A DNA stretch of 64,000 nt from Pedobacter ghigonis (GTDB lineage: Bacteria > Bacteroidota > Bacteroidia > Sphingobacteriales > Sphingobacteriaceae). Below, in pieces: positions 34,001-41,507 of this stretch. The first letter of the stretch is position 1; every line of letters begins with the position of its first letter. The notes beneath the pieces were generated by a model that saw nothing but the letters and a program-made list of their open reading frames with translations, ran no database searches and was not told the DNA's origin. A program made the position numbers and the translations under genes. The stretch lies in the NCBI RefSeq assembly GCF_903166585.1, contig NZ_CAESCM010000017.1, positions 45,174 through 109,173 on the forward strand, read 5' to 3'.

Positions 34001-34777
34001 ATGTCAAATATTTCAAATAATTTAAAGTACCTCAGGAAGAAAAAAGGCCATACACAGCAAAATTTCGCTGATATTATGGAAATCAAAAGATCTTTAATCG
34101 GTGCCTACGAGGAAGACCGTGCTGAGCCTAAATATGAATTACTAAAAAAAATAGCAGAATATTTTGACTTAACCATTGATGAATTTATCAATGAAAAAAT
34201 TTCAGACAGCTGGAAACCGAAGCCGAAAAGCCAGGGATCGAACCTGCGGGTACTGAGTATTTCAGTAGATCAAAACGATCGGGAAAACATCGAGCTTGTG
34301 CCGGTTAAAGCCAGCGCTGGTTACCTGAATGGTTTTTCAGATCCACAATATATAAGCGACCTGCCTAAATTCCAGCTACCTCTGCCTGCTTTAAGGCAAG
34401 GTACTTTCCGTGCATTCGAAATTATGGGCGACAGCATGTTGCCTGTTCAACCCGGCAGCGTAATTATTGGCGAATACCTCGATAACTGGAACGAAGTAAA
34501 AACCGGTGAAACCTATGTCATCATTAGCAAAAATGAAGGTGTAGTATATAAAAGAGCTGGTAACCGCTTTAAAGAAAACAAAGACCTGAAATTAATTTCC
34601 GACAATAAGGTTTATGATGCTTATACCATTGCGGCCGAAGATATTTTAGAAATCTGGAAAGCAAAAGCCTATATTTCTACTTCTCTACCAGAACCTGCAC
34701 CAGATCCAACCATGGAGACCTTAACCCAAATGATGGCCCAAATGCAGAAATCAATTTCGCAATTGAACAAGAATTAA
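34001..34777 (+). CDS. XRE-family regulator with S24 (LexA/CI-like) peptidase domain
   Basis: This 258-residue transcriptional regulator has an N-terminal helix-turn-helix (about 7-60; LRKKKGHTQQNFADIMEIKR). The C-terminal S24 domain has a candidate cleavage bond Ala106-Gly107 in VKASAGYLNGF, catalytic Ser145 in MGDSML and Lys184 in VVYKRAG. Such proteins repress genes until self-cleavage, in some cases stimulated by RecA during DNA damage. The palindromes upstream suggest it controls itself and the divergent GIY-YIG-like gene. No phage genes surround it, so it is a cellular regulator in this context. Confidence 0.92.
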   Translation: MSNISNNLKYLRKKKGHTQQNFADIMEIKRSLIGAYEEDRAEPKYELLKKIAEYFDLTIDEFINEKISDSWKPKPKSQGSNLRVLSISVDQNDRENIELVPVKASAGYLNGFSDPQYISDLPKFQLPLPALRQGTFRAFEIMGDSMLPVQPGSVIIGEYLDNWNEVKTGETYVIISKNEGVVYKRAGNRFKENKDLKLISDNKVYDAYTIAAEDILEIWKAKAYISTSLPEPAPDPTMETLTQMMAQMQKSISQLNKN

Positions 34778-34856
34778 CATTTTTTAACAGGCTCCGATTA
34801 AACCGTTTACGTTTTTTTATATCTATCAGTTTAACAAACACATAAAAAAATTAAAC

Positions 34857-35309
34857 ATGAAAAGAGCAATTTTAACCATAGCAATTGCAGTGATGGGTTT
34901 AACAGCTGCATTTGCTCAACAAGACACAACAAAAAGGGCAAGAAGGCAAATGCCTAAAATGACCGCTGAACAGCGTGCTGAAAAAGTAACGGCCAAAATG
35001 GAAAAAGAGCTAAGCTTAACAGCCGATCAGAAGTCGAAAATTTATGCCATCCAGCTGGAAAATGCAAAAACCATGGATACCTGGAGAAAAGCCGATCAGG
35101 GCGATATGAAAGGTAAAATGAAAGAGCGCAAAGCAGCTTTGGGTGCACAAAAAGCTAAAATAGATGCCGTTTTAACTGCCGATCAAAAAACTAAAATGGA
35201 TGCATTCCGTGCAGAAGCCAAAGAAAAAGCAGGTAAAATGAGAAGAGGACTGGGACAGCACAAAAAAGATAAAGCTCCGGTTGTTTCTAATCCACCGGCA
35301 CAAGGTTAA
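34857..35309 (+). CDS. Exported Spy/CpxP-like (LTXXQ) helical protein
   Basis: This 150-residue exported protein has a clear signal peptide (MKRAILTIAIAVMGLTAAFA then QQDTT). The mature region is helical and basic, with repeats LSLTADQKSKIYAI and LTADQKTKMDAFRAE, each an LTxxQ-type motif of the Spy/CpxP/CnrX family. This family includes periplasmic chaperones and metal or stress sensors. The Met/Lys-rich composition and a disordered Pro-rich end are noted. It stands alone between the regulator and bioF, with a terminator hairpin downstream at 35355-35386. Confidence 0.78.
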   Translation: MKRAILTIAIAVMGLTAAFAQQDTTKRARRQMPKMTAEQRAEKVTAKMEKELSLTADQKSKIYAIQLENAKTMDTWRKADQGDMKGKMKERKAALGAQKAKIDAVLTADQKTKMDAFRAEAKEKAGKMRRGLGQHKKDKAPVVSNPPAQG

Positions 35310-35354
35310 TTTGATATATTGGTTTTAACCTCCAGGGTTAATTCGTCATATTTT

Positions 35355-35386
35355 AGAAAGCGTTCTGATTATTCAGCACGCTTTCT
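35355..35386 (+). terminator. Hairpin overlapping the bioF promoter region
   Basis: AGAAAGCGT (35355-35363) and ACGCTTTCT (35378-35386) form a perfect 9-bp stem with a 14-base loop, followed by GTATTTTTGG. It probably ends the preceding transcript. The T-rich tail doubles as the bioF -7 box (35388-35395). Confidence 0.7.
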
Positions 35387-35387
35387 G

Positions 35388-35395
35388 TATTTTTG
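35388..35395 (+). promoter_or_regulatory. -7 box of bioF, 4 nt before the ATG
   Basis: TATTTTTG fits TAnnTTTG. The ATG at 35400 follows after 4 bases (GCCA), so the mRNA could be leaderless. Confidence 0.5.
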
Positions 35396-35399
35396 GCCA

Positions 35400-36530
35400 A
35401 TGCGTAAAATCGAGCAATTCCTTAACAGCAAACTTCAGGAACGGAAAGATAACCTTTCTATCAGAAACCTGTCTACCAACCTCCCTCCTGTTGATTTTTG
35501 TTCAAATGATTATCTGGGTTTTGTCCGCTCGGTCGAATTACAGCAACTTGTTTCCGCTTTAACACAGCAACTTCCTGATTATAAAAATGGTTCTGGTGGT
35601 TCGCGCTTACTCAGCGGTAACACCAGCTACATAGAAGAAACCGAGCATTTTATTGCCAGTTTCCATGGTGCAACAAGTGGTTTAATCTTCAATTCGGGTT
35701 ACGATGCCAATGTTGGCCTTTTATCCAGCATTCCACAACGTGGCGATACCATCATTACTGATGAACTGGTTCATGCCAGCATTATTGATGGTTGCCGTTT
35801 AAGCCATGCTACCCGCTACAAATTTGCCCACAACGACATAAATGCACTGGAAACAAAACTCAAAACAGCGCAAGGAAACATCTTTGTGGTGGTAGAAAGT
35901 GTTTATTCAATGGATGGCGATACTGCTCCACTAACAAGTATAGCTGCACTTTGTGAGCGATATGCAGCCAACTTAATTGTAGATGAAGCTCATGCCACCG
36001 GTATTTTTGGCGAGATGGGTAAAGGTTTGGTACAACAACTCAACCTTAGCCATAGCGTATTTGCAAGCATTGTTACTTTTGGCAAAGCCATAGGCGCGCA
36101 TGGGGCAATAGTACTGGGTAGTCCAAACCTGCGCCATTACCTCATTAATTTTGCACGGTCGTTTATTTACACTACCGCAGCACCCATTCATAATATCATT
36201 ACTGTAAAAGCAGCCTACCAGTTATTGGGTAAAACAGATCACACGATCATTCATCAAAAGATAGCGCTCTTTAGAAAATTGCTTAAAGCAAAAAATATAG
36301 CGGCCTTAGATAGCGAAAGTGCGATACAGGGCATTTTATTTTCATCGAACGAGCGTGCTAAGCAAGCAGCAAAAACTTTACAACAGGCAGGCTTTGATGT
36401 AAGGGCGATTTTAAGTCCAACGGTTGCGCTGGGCAAAGAGCGCTTACGCATTTGCCTTCATACTTTTAATACCGATGATGAAATTACCTCATTGGTTAAT
36501 CACCTAAACGAATTTCAACTTGATGGCTAA
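35400..36530 (+). CDS. bioF: 8-amino-7-oxononanoate synthase-like (alpha-oxoamine synthase)
   Basis: BioF condenses pimeloyl-ACP or -CoA with alanine in biotin synthesis. It is a fold-type I PLP enzyme with the lysine at Lys229 (TFGKAIGAHGA). Other marks are FCSNDYLGF, GSGGSRLLSGN and ESVYSMDGDTAPL. I start at 35400 (MRKIEQFLNS); the ORF extends upstream to 35319 but covers a hairpin. At 376 residues it is the usual size. Its end overlaps bioD by 8 bp, which confirms a biotin role rather than a related oxoamine synthase. Confidence 0.92.
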   Translation: MRKIEQFLNSKLQERKDNLSIRNLSTNLPPVDFCSNDYLGFVRSVELQQLVSALTQQLPDYKNGSGGSRLLSGNTSYIEETEHFIASFHGATSGLIFNSGYDANVGLLSSIPQRGDTIITDELVHASIIDGCRLSHATRYKFAHNDINALETKLKTAQGNIFVVVESVYSMDGDTAPLTSIAALCERYAANLIVDEAHATGIFGEMGKGLVQQLNLSHSVFASIVTFGKAIGAHGAIVLGSPNLRHYLINFARSFIYTTAAPIHNIITVKAAYQLLGKTDHTIIHQKIALFRKLLKAKNIAALDSESAIQGILFSSNERAKQAAKTLQQAGFDVRAILSPTVALGKERLRICLHTFNTDDEITSLVNHLNEFQLDG

Positions 36531-37131
36531 ATATTTTATTACCGGCATTGGCACCGGCATAGGCAAAACACTGGTTAGTGCAATTGTAACAGAAAAACTA
36601 AAGGCCGATTACTGGAAACCAATCCAATCGGGCGACCTCGATACCAGCGATAGCCTAACCATTAGCAGCTTAATTTCCAACACTAAAACTGTTATCCACC
36701 CCGAAAGCTACCGCTTAACGCAGCCCTTATCTCCACATTTATCGGCCAGATTGGATGGAATTGAAATTGACCTTAATCAGATTCATATACCTGTAACAGA
36801 AAACAACCTGATTATTGAAGGCGCTGGTGGTTTAATGGTTCCTTTAAACGAAACCGAACTGATTATCGATTTAATTAAAAAACTGAATGTTGAAGTGATA
36901 CTGGTATCGCAAAACTACCTGGGCAGCATTAACCACACTTTATTATCGCTCAATCTGCTAAAACTATATGGTATTCCGGTTAAGGGAATCATCTTTAATG
37001 GTGATGAGAATGCGGAAACTGAGAGGTACATCCTGCAGTATAGTCAGGCAAAAAAACTGGGTTATGTTCCTCATTTAAGCCAGATTGATCGGGAACAGAT
37101 CGCACTAGCCGGCGAATACATTTCGCTTTAA
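36523..37131 (+). CDS. bioD: Dethiobiotin synthetase
   Basis: BioD closes the ureido ring of 7,8-diaminopelargonic acid using CO2 and ATP. The P-loop is TGIGTGIGKT (residues 7-16), followed by YWKPIQSGD and the substrate-binding IIEGAGGLMVPLN. At 202 residues it is a normal length. The ATG at 36523 overlaps the bioF end by 8 bp; a TTG one codon earlier is unlikely. Other biotin genes (bioA, bioB, bioC/H) are not in the window. Confidence 0.93.
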   Translation: MAKYFITGIGTGIGKTLVSAIVTEKLKADYWKPIQSGDLDTSDSLTISSLISNTKTVIHPESYRLTQPLSPHLSARLDGIEIDLNQIHIPVTENNLIIEGAGGLMVPLNETELIIDLIKKLNVEVILVSQNYLGSINHTLLSLNLLKLYGIPVKGIIFNGDENAETERYILQYSQAKKLGYVPHLSQIDREQIALAGEYISL

Positions 37132-37463
37132 AACCTTAAAAAATCAAAACCAATTGTCATCCTGAGGGCTAATTTATTGGATAAAAATCAATATTAGTTA
37201 CAGGCCCTTCGGAGTCGTTATTTCGAGCGATATGCGCATAGTAAATAACCACGCAGTGCTCAGCGAAGCTAAATCTTTCTTTATAGATTTCTCCGTTCCG
37301 CTACCGGTGAAAAACCGGTTGATTTCAGTCGAAATAACGATTCTTCTGTTGGGTCTGTCAATGGTAGCCTGTCGAAGGACTTCAATAAGCAATTTTGAAG
37401 CATTTCGACAGGCTCAACGGGACAATCTTAAAAATAAATTGTTGTTTGGAGGCATCCTCCCAA
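37132..37463. repeat. Intergenic region filled by dispersed repeats
   Basis: It has no credible gene. 37169-37294 is similar to the reverse complement of 91-216 near the window start. It holds TCGTTATTTCGAGCG / GTCGAAATAACGA ends at about 37215-37340 and AAACCGGTT-type arms. A separate 11-bp inverted repeat AGCCTGTCGAA (37366-37376) / TTCGACAGGCT (37404-37414) follows. An ORF track through 37232-37495 is an artefact of this repeat. Confidence 0.8.
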
Positions 37464-38162
37464 TTAACGTTCTGTTAAATAGCCAGTCTTTTTAAGAAAA
37501 TCGGCCCATACCTGATAGCCTGCAGGAATAAGGTGCAAGCCATCTTTAGTCAGCTCAGCTCTTAAATGTTTATCCTGATCTGTAAAGTTCGGATAGAGAT
37601 CGATAACGGTTACGTTCTTTGCCGCAAATTGCCTGATCTGATCATTAAGCCACAAAATGTGTTCGTCTTTACCATAATGGTTTTTAAACTTTTCGAAGGC
37701 ACTATTCACAGGTAAAAGCGTATTGAAATAGATATGGGTTTTCTTCGATCCCTTTCTTATTCTGCTGATGATGCTTTTATAATTCCTTAAAATTACACTA
37801 TCCGGAATGTTTCTCGAAATATCGTTGATTCCAATCAGAATGAAAATTTTAGCCGGTTTACCATCAATCACATCCTGCAAACGCTCCAATACCCCAAAGG
37901 TAATATCGCCCGAAATCCCCCTGTTTTTAGCCTGTGGCAAATCCAATAATTTAGCCCAATCGGTACCAGCGGTAATGCTGTTGCCCAGAAAAACAAAATC
38001 CTTTTTCGATTTCGGATCAGCTTTAAACTTTGCAACCAGCTCTACATATTTACCCGGACGATAAGTGCTATCCCATTTTATTACCTGCGCCTGTACCGGT
38101 TTGAAATTTAACAGTACAAGTGCAAAAGCAAAAACCAGTAACTTATTCAAAAATTTTTCCAT
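37464..38162 (-). CDS. Exported SGNH/GDSL hydrolase
   Basis: This 232-residue protein has a signal peptide (KLLVFAFALVLLNFKPVQAQ). The SGNH fold shows block I FVFLGNSITAG with Ser62, block II Gly in NRGISGDITFG, block III GINDIS with its Asn, and block V DGLHL with Asp/His. Such enzymes hydrolyse acyl or acetyl esters of lipids or polysaccharides. It is the last gene of the susC operon, 25 bp after a GDPD gene. Removing acyl groups from phospholipids or acetyl groups from polymers would fit, but the substrate is unknown. Confidence 0.88.
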   Translation of the reverse strand: MEKFLNKLLVFAFALVLLNFKPVQAQVIKWDSTYRPGKYVELVAKFKADPKSKKDFVFLGNSITAGTDWAKLLDLPQAKNRGISGDITFGVLERLQDVIDGKPAKIFILIGINDISRNIPDSVILRNYKSIISRIRKGSKKTHIYFNTLLPVNSAFEKFKNHYGKDEHILWLNDQIRQFAAKNVTVIDLYPNFTDQDKHLRAELTKDGLHLIPAGYQVWADFLKKTGYLTER

Positions 38163-38187
38163 CTTATCAGTTTAAAAGCCTAAAATA

Positions 38188-39090
38188 CTATTTTGCCTGT
38201 ACTAAAACATCCGGATAATCAGAAATAATACCATCTACCTTTAGAGCTTTCAGCTTTTGTACATCGTCCAGAGTATTGGCTGTCCACGGGATAACTTTAA
38301 CACCATCAGCATGCGCTTTAGTTACCAGTTCTTCGGTAACCATTTGCCACACCGGACTTAAAATAAATGGCTTAAAGCCTAAATCGGCAATATTTTCTTC
38401 ATAAGTTTTTTTATTGGCCACAAGAAAAGAAGTTTTAACGGCCGGGTACTTTTGGTGAATCAACTGAATGGTTCGCTTATCAAACGACTGGATAACCACA
38501 AAAGGAGTAATTTTCTTGCTGTTAATTACTTCCATTAAAAGTTTAACAAAAGTTTCCGGGTCGGGATTGGTTACCCCATCGCCCTTTTCGCTGCATTTGG
38601 TTTCGATGTTATAAAAAAACTGTTTACGTTTATTGGCTTTAATATCGCGTTGCACCGCATCAATTAAATCGGCCAGCAAAGGCAGTTGTGTTTTTTCTTT
38701 TTTCTGTTGCGGAAAAAGTGCATAATATTTACTTCCGATATCGAATTTCTTAATCTCATTGTAATTCATCCCAAAAATCGGGTATTTACGTGCATCTGAT
38801 TCCGGAATTTCTTTCCCTTCGGGTGTAAGCATAAATGCCGGACTTAAATAATCATCGTGCGTAACCACTACCTTGCCATCTTTAGAGATGTGGGTATCCA
38901 TCTCCAGAGTGGTTATGCCTTCAATTTTCATTGCGTTAAGCATGGCTGCAATGGTATTTTCGGGCATTAACCCGCGTCCACCGCGATGTGCTTCTGCACT
39001 GAATTTCGGAAATTCTGCTGTTTTTTGGGCAAACACATGGCCACCGAACAAAGATACCGCAATGAATACGGCTGATACATTTAATTTCAT
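38188..39090 (-). CDS. Glycerophosphodiester phosphodiesterase, exported (copy 1)
   Basis: GDPD enzymes release an alcohol and glycerol 3-phosphate from glycerophosphodiesters such as deacylated phospholipids or teichoic-acid units. Catalytic motifs are AEAHRGGRGLMPENTI (His, Arg, Glu) and EMDTHISKDGKVVVTHDD (Glu, Asp, His). A signal peptide (FIAVSLFGGHVFA) directs export. At 300 residues it is a single domain. It is closely similar to the adjacent upstream gene, so a tandem duplication is likely. It is 20 bp downstream of that copy. Confidence 0.93.
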   Translation of the reverse strand: MKLNVSAVFIAVSLFGGHVFAQKTAEFPKFSAEAHRGGRGLMPENTIAAMLNAMKIEGITTLEMDTHISKDGKVVVTHDDYLSPAFMLTPEGKEIPESDARKYPIFGMNYNEIKKFDIGSKYYALFPQQKKEKTQLPLLADLIDAVQRDIKANKRKQFFYNIETKCSEKGDGVTNPDPETFVKLLMEVINSKKITPFVVIQSFDKRTIQLIHQKYPAVKTSFLVANKKTYEENIADLGFKPFILSPVWQMVTEELVTKAHADGVKVIPWTANTLDDVQKLKALKVDGIISDYPDVLVQAK

Positions 39091-39110
39091 GGTATATTGT
39101 TATTTCTATT

Positions 39111-40010
39111 TTAAAATAGGTTCGGATAATCGGTCATTATTCCATCTATTTTTAAAGCTTTTAACTTTTCTATTTCTTCTTGGGTATTAACTGTGGCTGT
39201 TAAAACCTTTACCCCATCGGCATGTGCCTTGCCAATTATCTCTGGATTAAAATCTTTGTAAGATGCCCCGATAATAAAAGGCTTAAAACCCAGTTCTTCA
39301 ATGTGTTCTTCGTAGCTTTTATTATTGTTAACCAGATAATTTAGCCTTACTTCTGGATATTTTTGATGGATAAACTGTAAAGCCCGCTTATCAAAAGACT
39401 GGATAACCGTATAATTCAGTATCCCTTTTCTTTTAACTACTGCCAAAACCAGTTCTGCAAACTTTTCGGGCTTAGGATGCAGCACATCATCGCCTTTCAC
39501 AGTAGATTTAATTTCGATATCGTAAAAGCATTGTTTCTTATGGTTGCTTTTAATGTAATGCTGAACAGAGTCGATCAAATCGCCTAAACGCGGAATATAA
39601 CTTTTAACCTGTTGTTGCTGAGGAAATGCATCGTAGGGTTTTGCTCCCACAATAAAGCTTTTAAGGTTATCGTAGTTAAGCTGATAAACCGCATATTTCT
39701 TTGCATCTGCTTTCGGTATTTCACTACCGTTGGGCAACAGTGTAAAAGCCCGGCTCAAATAATCATCGTGTGTTACCACCACTTCGCCATCTTTGGTAAT
39801 ATGGGTATCCATTTCCAAAGTAGTTACCGGGTAGTTCTTCAACGTAAAAAGCATAGCCGGAATGGTATTTTCGGGCATTAATCCCCTGCCGCCCCGATGC
39901 GCCTCTGCACTAAATGCAGGGTATTGAGTTGCTTGAGGAGCCATATTAAGTTTACGGGCCGCCAAAGCACCCAACAAAATTAAACCATAAAGCGTTACAG
40001 CGGTTTTCAT
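39111..40010 (-). CDS. Glycerophosphodiester phosphodiesterase, exported (copy 2)
   Basis: This is the second GDPD. It has the same catalytic blocks, AEAHRGGRGLMPENTI and EMDTHITKDGEVVVTHDD, and aligns with copy 1 along its length without a gap of note. The N-terminus (AVTLYGLILLGALAARKLN) is a shorter hydrophobic segment that could be a signal or anchor. The two copies differ mainly in the middle, suggesting different leaving-group preference. It begins 6 bp after the phosphoesterase gene. Confidence 0.92.
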   Translation of the reverse strand: MKTAVTLYGLILLGALAARKLNMAPQATQYPAFSAEAHRGGRGLMPENTIPAMLFTLKNYPVTTLEMDTHITKDGEVVVTHDDYLSRAFTLLPNGSEIPKADAKKYAVYQLNYDNLKSFIVGAKPYDAFPQQQQVKSYIPRLGDLIDSVQHYIKSNHKKQCFYDIEIKSTVKGDDVLHPKPEKFAELVLAVVKRKGILNYTVIQSFDKRALQFIHQKYPEVRLNYLVNNNKSYEEHIEELGFKPFIIGASYKDFNPEIIGKAHADGVKVLTATVNTQEEIEKLKALKIDGIMTDYPNLF

Positions 40011-40016
40011 CGGTTT

Positions 40017-41426
40017 TTATCCTTTAATTTCTGCTTCAAATTTCTCACCGAAACGATCGGTCGCAACCACCTTTACGTTTTTAACGCTGGGCTCAAAATG
40101 TGCTAAAAATAAGTGATCGGTTGAACGCGGTTCTACAAACGGCCTTGGATTAGGCAATTTATCGCCTTTATACAGCTTTACTGCCAGCGGATCATAACCA
40201 TCTTGTTGTGCTAAAGTGCCCATTGGCTTACCATCGAGGAAATATTCTACTTTCCAATCGGGATCGTAGTTCCAAACGTTTGCAATCAGCCTTTTCTGGT
40301 TGGTTAAGGTATCGACGTAAATATCCAGTTGTTCTTTCCGATCTCTACCTGTCGATTTGTAATACCATTTCAGTTCGGTTCCGTCAACTTCGTAAACACC
40401 ATAACCACGCGGGGTTCCATCTTCACAAATCGGGCCTGTCCACCAGCCGCCACAAACCGTACCATGGTTATGCTCGTAAATTCCGTTTTTGATTACATTT
40501 TTATTAAAGTGGGTATGCCCCGACATGATGTGGATGTTTTTGAAATCTTTTAAAACGGCATAGAAATCAGCATTATTTTTTACTGAATTGTGTACCGGAA
40601 TATGCAAACAGATAATCAATAACGCCTCTTTAGGCACAAACTGTAAATCTTTGGCCAGCCATTCTAATTGCGTTGGAGTGATGTAGCCATCGTAGGTACG
40701 CTCTACACCTAAATAGCGTACATCATCTAAAACTACGTAATGCGCCTTGCCCCTGTTAAATGAGTAATATGTTGGTCCGTAATGCGCCTGGAAAGTCCTG
40801 TCGGAAGTATCGTCTCCACCCTGCCTGTAATCCTGATCATGGTTACCCAATGCCTGGAAAAAAGGAATACCAATTTTGGCTATGGCTTCATCGTAGGCAG
40901 GGAAAAGATCAAAATTATCCCAAACCAAATCACCTACTCCAATTCCATGTACGGGTGTTTTACCCATGCTTTTTACTACCTCGCGGGTATCAGGCACAGA
41001 GGTTTCCATCATTTGTGCCACATCTTTTTTATTCTTTACCTGCGGGTCGGCCCAAATAATAAAGTTATGTTTTTCATCATTCTGTTTCAGCGGCTTAAGG
41101 TCGAAATTTAATTTTCCGGCAGTATCTGGTTTGTAATAATGGCGCGCGATGCTGCTTTCGGTTTTAAATTCATAACCAGCAGGCGTACTGATCCATACAA
41201 AACGGGCCAGTTCGTGGAGTTTTATTTCATAATTACCGCTTTTATCGGTTTGCACTACGCTGTAACCATCAGAAATTACAACCCCGGCAACCGCTTTGCC
41301 CTTACTGGTTACGGTTCCGCTTACCAAACCATCAACAGCAAACAGCGACGAGGGGAAGGATTTTAGACTAACGAATAAAGTTGTGGTTAATAAAGTTGAC
41401 TTTTGTATAAAGGATCTTCTGTTCAT
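40017..41426 (-). CDS. Tat-exported calcineurin-like phosphoesterase (MetallophosN/C type)
   Basis: This 469-residue metallophosphoesterase starts with a twin-arginine signal (MNRRSFIQKSTLLTTTLFV). About 30-100 is a carboxypeptidase-regulatory-like beta domain (GTVTSKGKAVAGVVI). The catalytic domain has FIIWADPQ, GVGDLVWDN, ALGNHDQD and SGHTHFN, the dinuclear-metal motifs, with H in GTVCGGWWTG. A C-terminal beta domain follows. It probably cleaves phosphomono- or diesters in the periplasm. A gap of 81 bp with a hairpin separates it from the DUF5689 gene upstream. Confidence 0.92.
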   Translation of the reverse strand: MNRRSFIQKSTLLTTTLFVSLKSFPSSLFAVDGLVSGTVTSKGKAVAGVVISDGYSVVQTDKSGNYEIKLHELARFVWISTPAGYEFKTESSIARHYYKPDTAGKLNFDLKPLKQNDEKHNFIIWADPQVKNKKDVAQMMETSVPDTREVVKSMGKTPVHGIGVGDLVWDNFDLFPAYDEAIAKIGIPFFQALGNHDQDYRQGGDDTSDRTFQAHYGPTYYSFNRGKAHYVVLDDVRYLGVERTYDGYITPTQLEWLAKDLQFVPKEALLIICLHIPVHNSVKNNADFYAVLKDFKNIHIMSGHTHFNKNVIKNGIYEHNHGTVCGGWWTGPICEDGTPRGYGVYEVDGTELKWYYKSTGRDRKEQLDIYVDTLTNQKRLIANVWNYDPDWKVEYFLDGKPMGTLAQQDGYDPLAVKLYKGDKLPNPRPFVEPRSTDHLFLAHFEPSVKNVKVVATDRFGEKFEAEIKG

Positions 41427-41474
41427 TGATTTTTATTGATCTTAAATCATATAGATTAAGTGGTTGCAATATTA

Positions 41475-41500
41475 AGAAGGCCAGTTCTCGCTGGCCTTCT
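41475..41500. terminator. Hairpin inside the susC operon
   Basis: AGAAGGCCAG (41475-41484) and CTGGCCTTCT (41491-41500) form a perfect 10-bp stem. A T-run follows on the plus strand, but on the minus strand, the coding direction here, only TTAATATTGC follows. It may weaken or process the transcript between the SusCD-DUF5689 part and the enzymes. Confidence 0.55.
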
Positions 41501-41507
41501 CATTTTT

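Noticed and set aside
34774..34789. TTAACA pair near 34774 as a PHO-like box
   Set aside because: The repeats are 10 bp apart, overlap a stop codon and have no -7 box at the expected distance.
37232..37495. 87-codon ORF through the repeat at 37 kb
   Set aside because: It is built from dispersed repeat sequence and runs into the SGNH gene.
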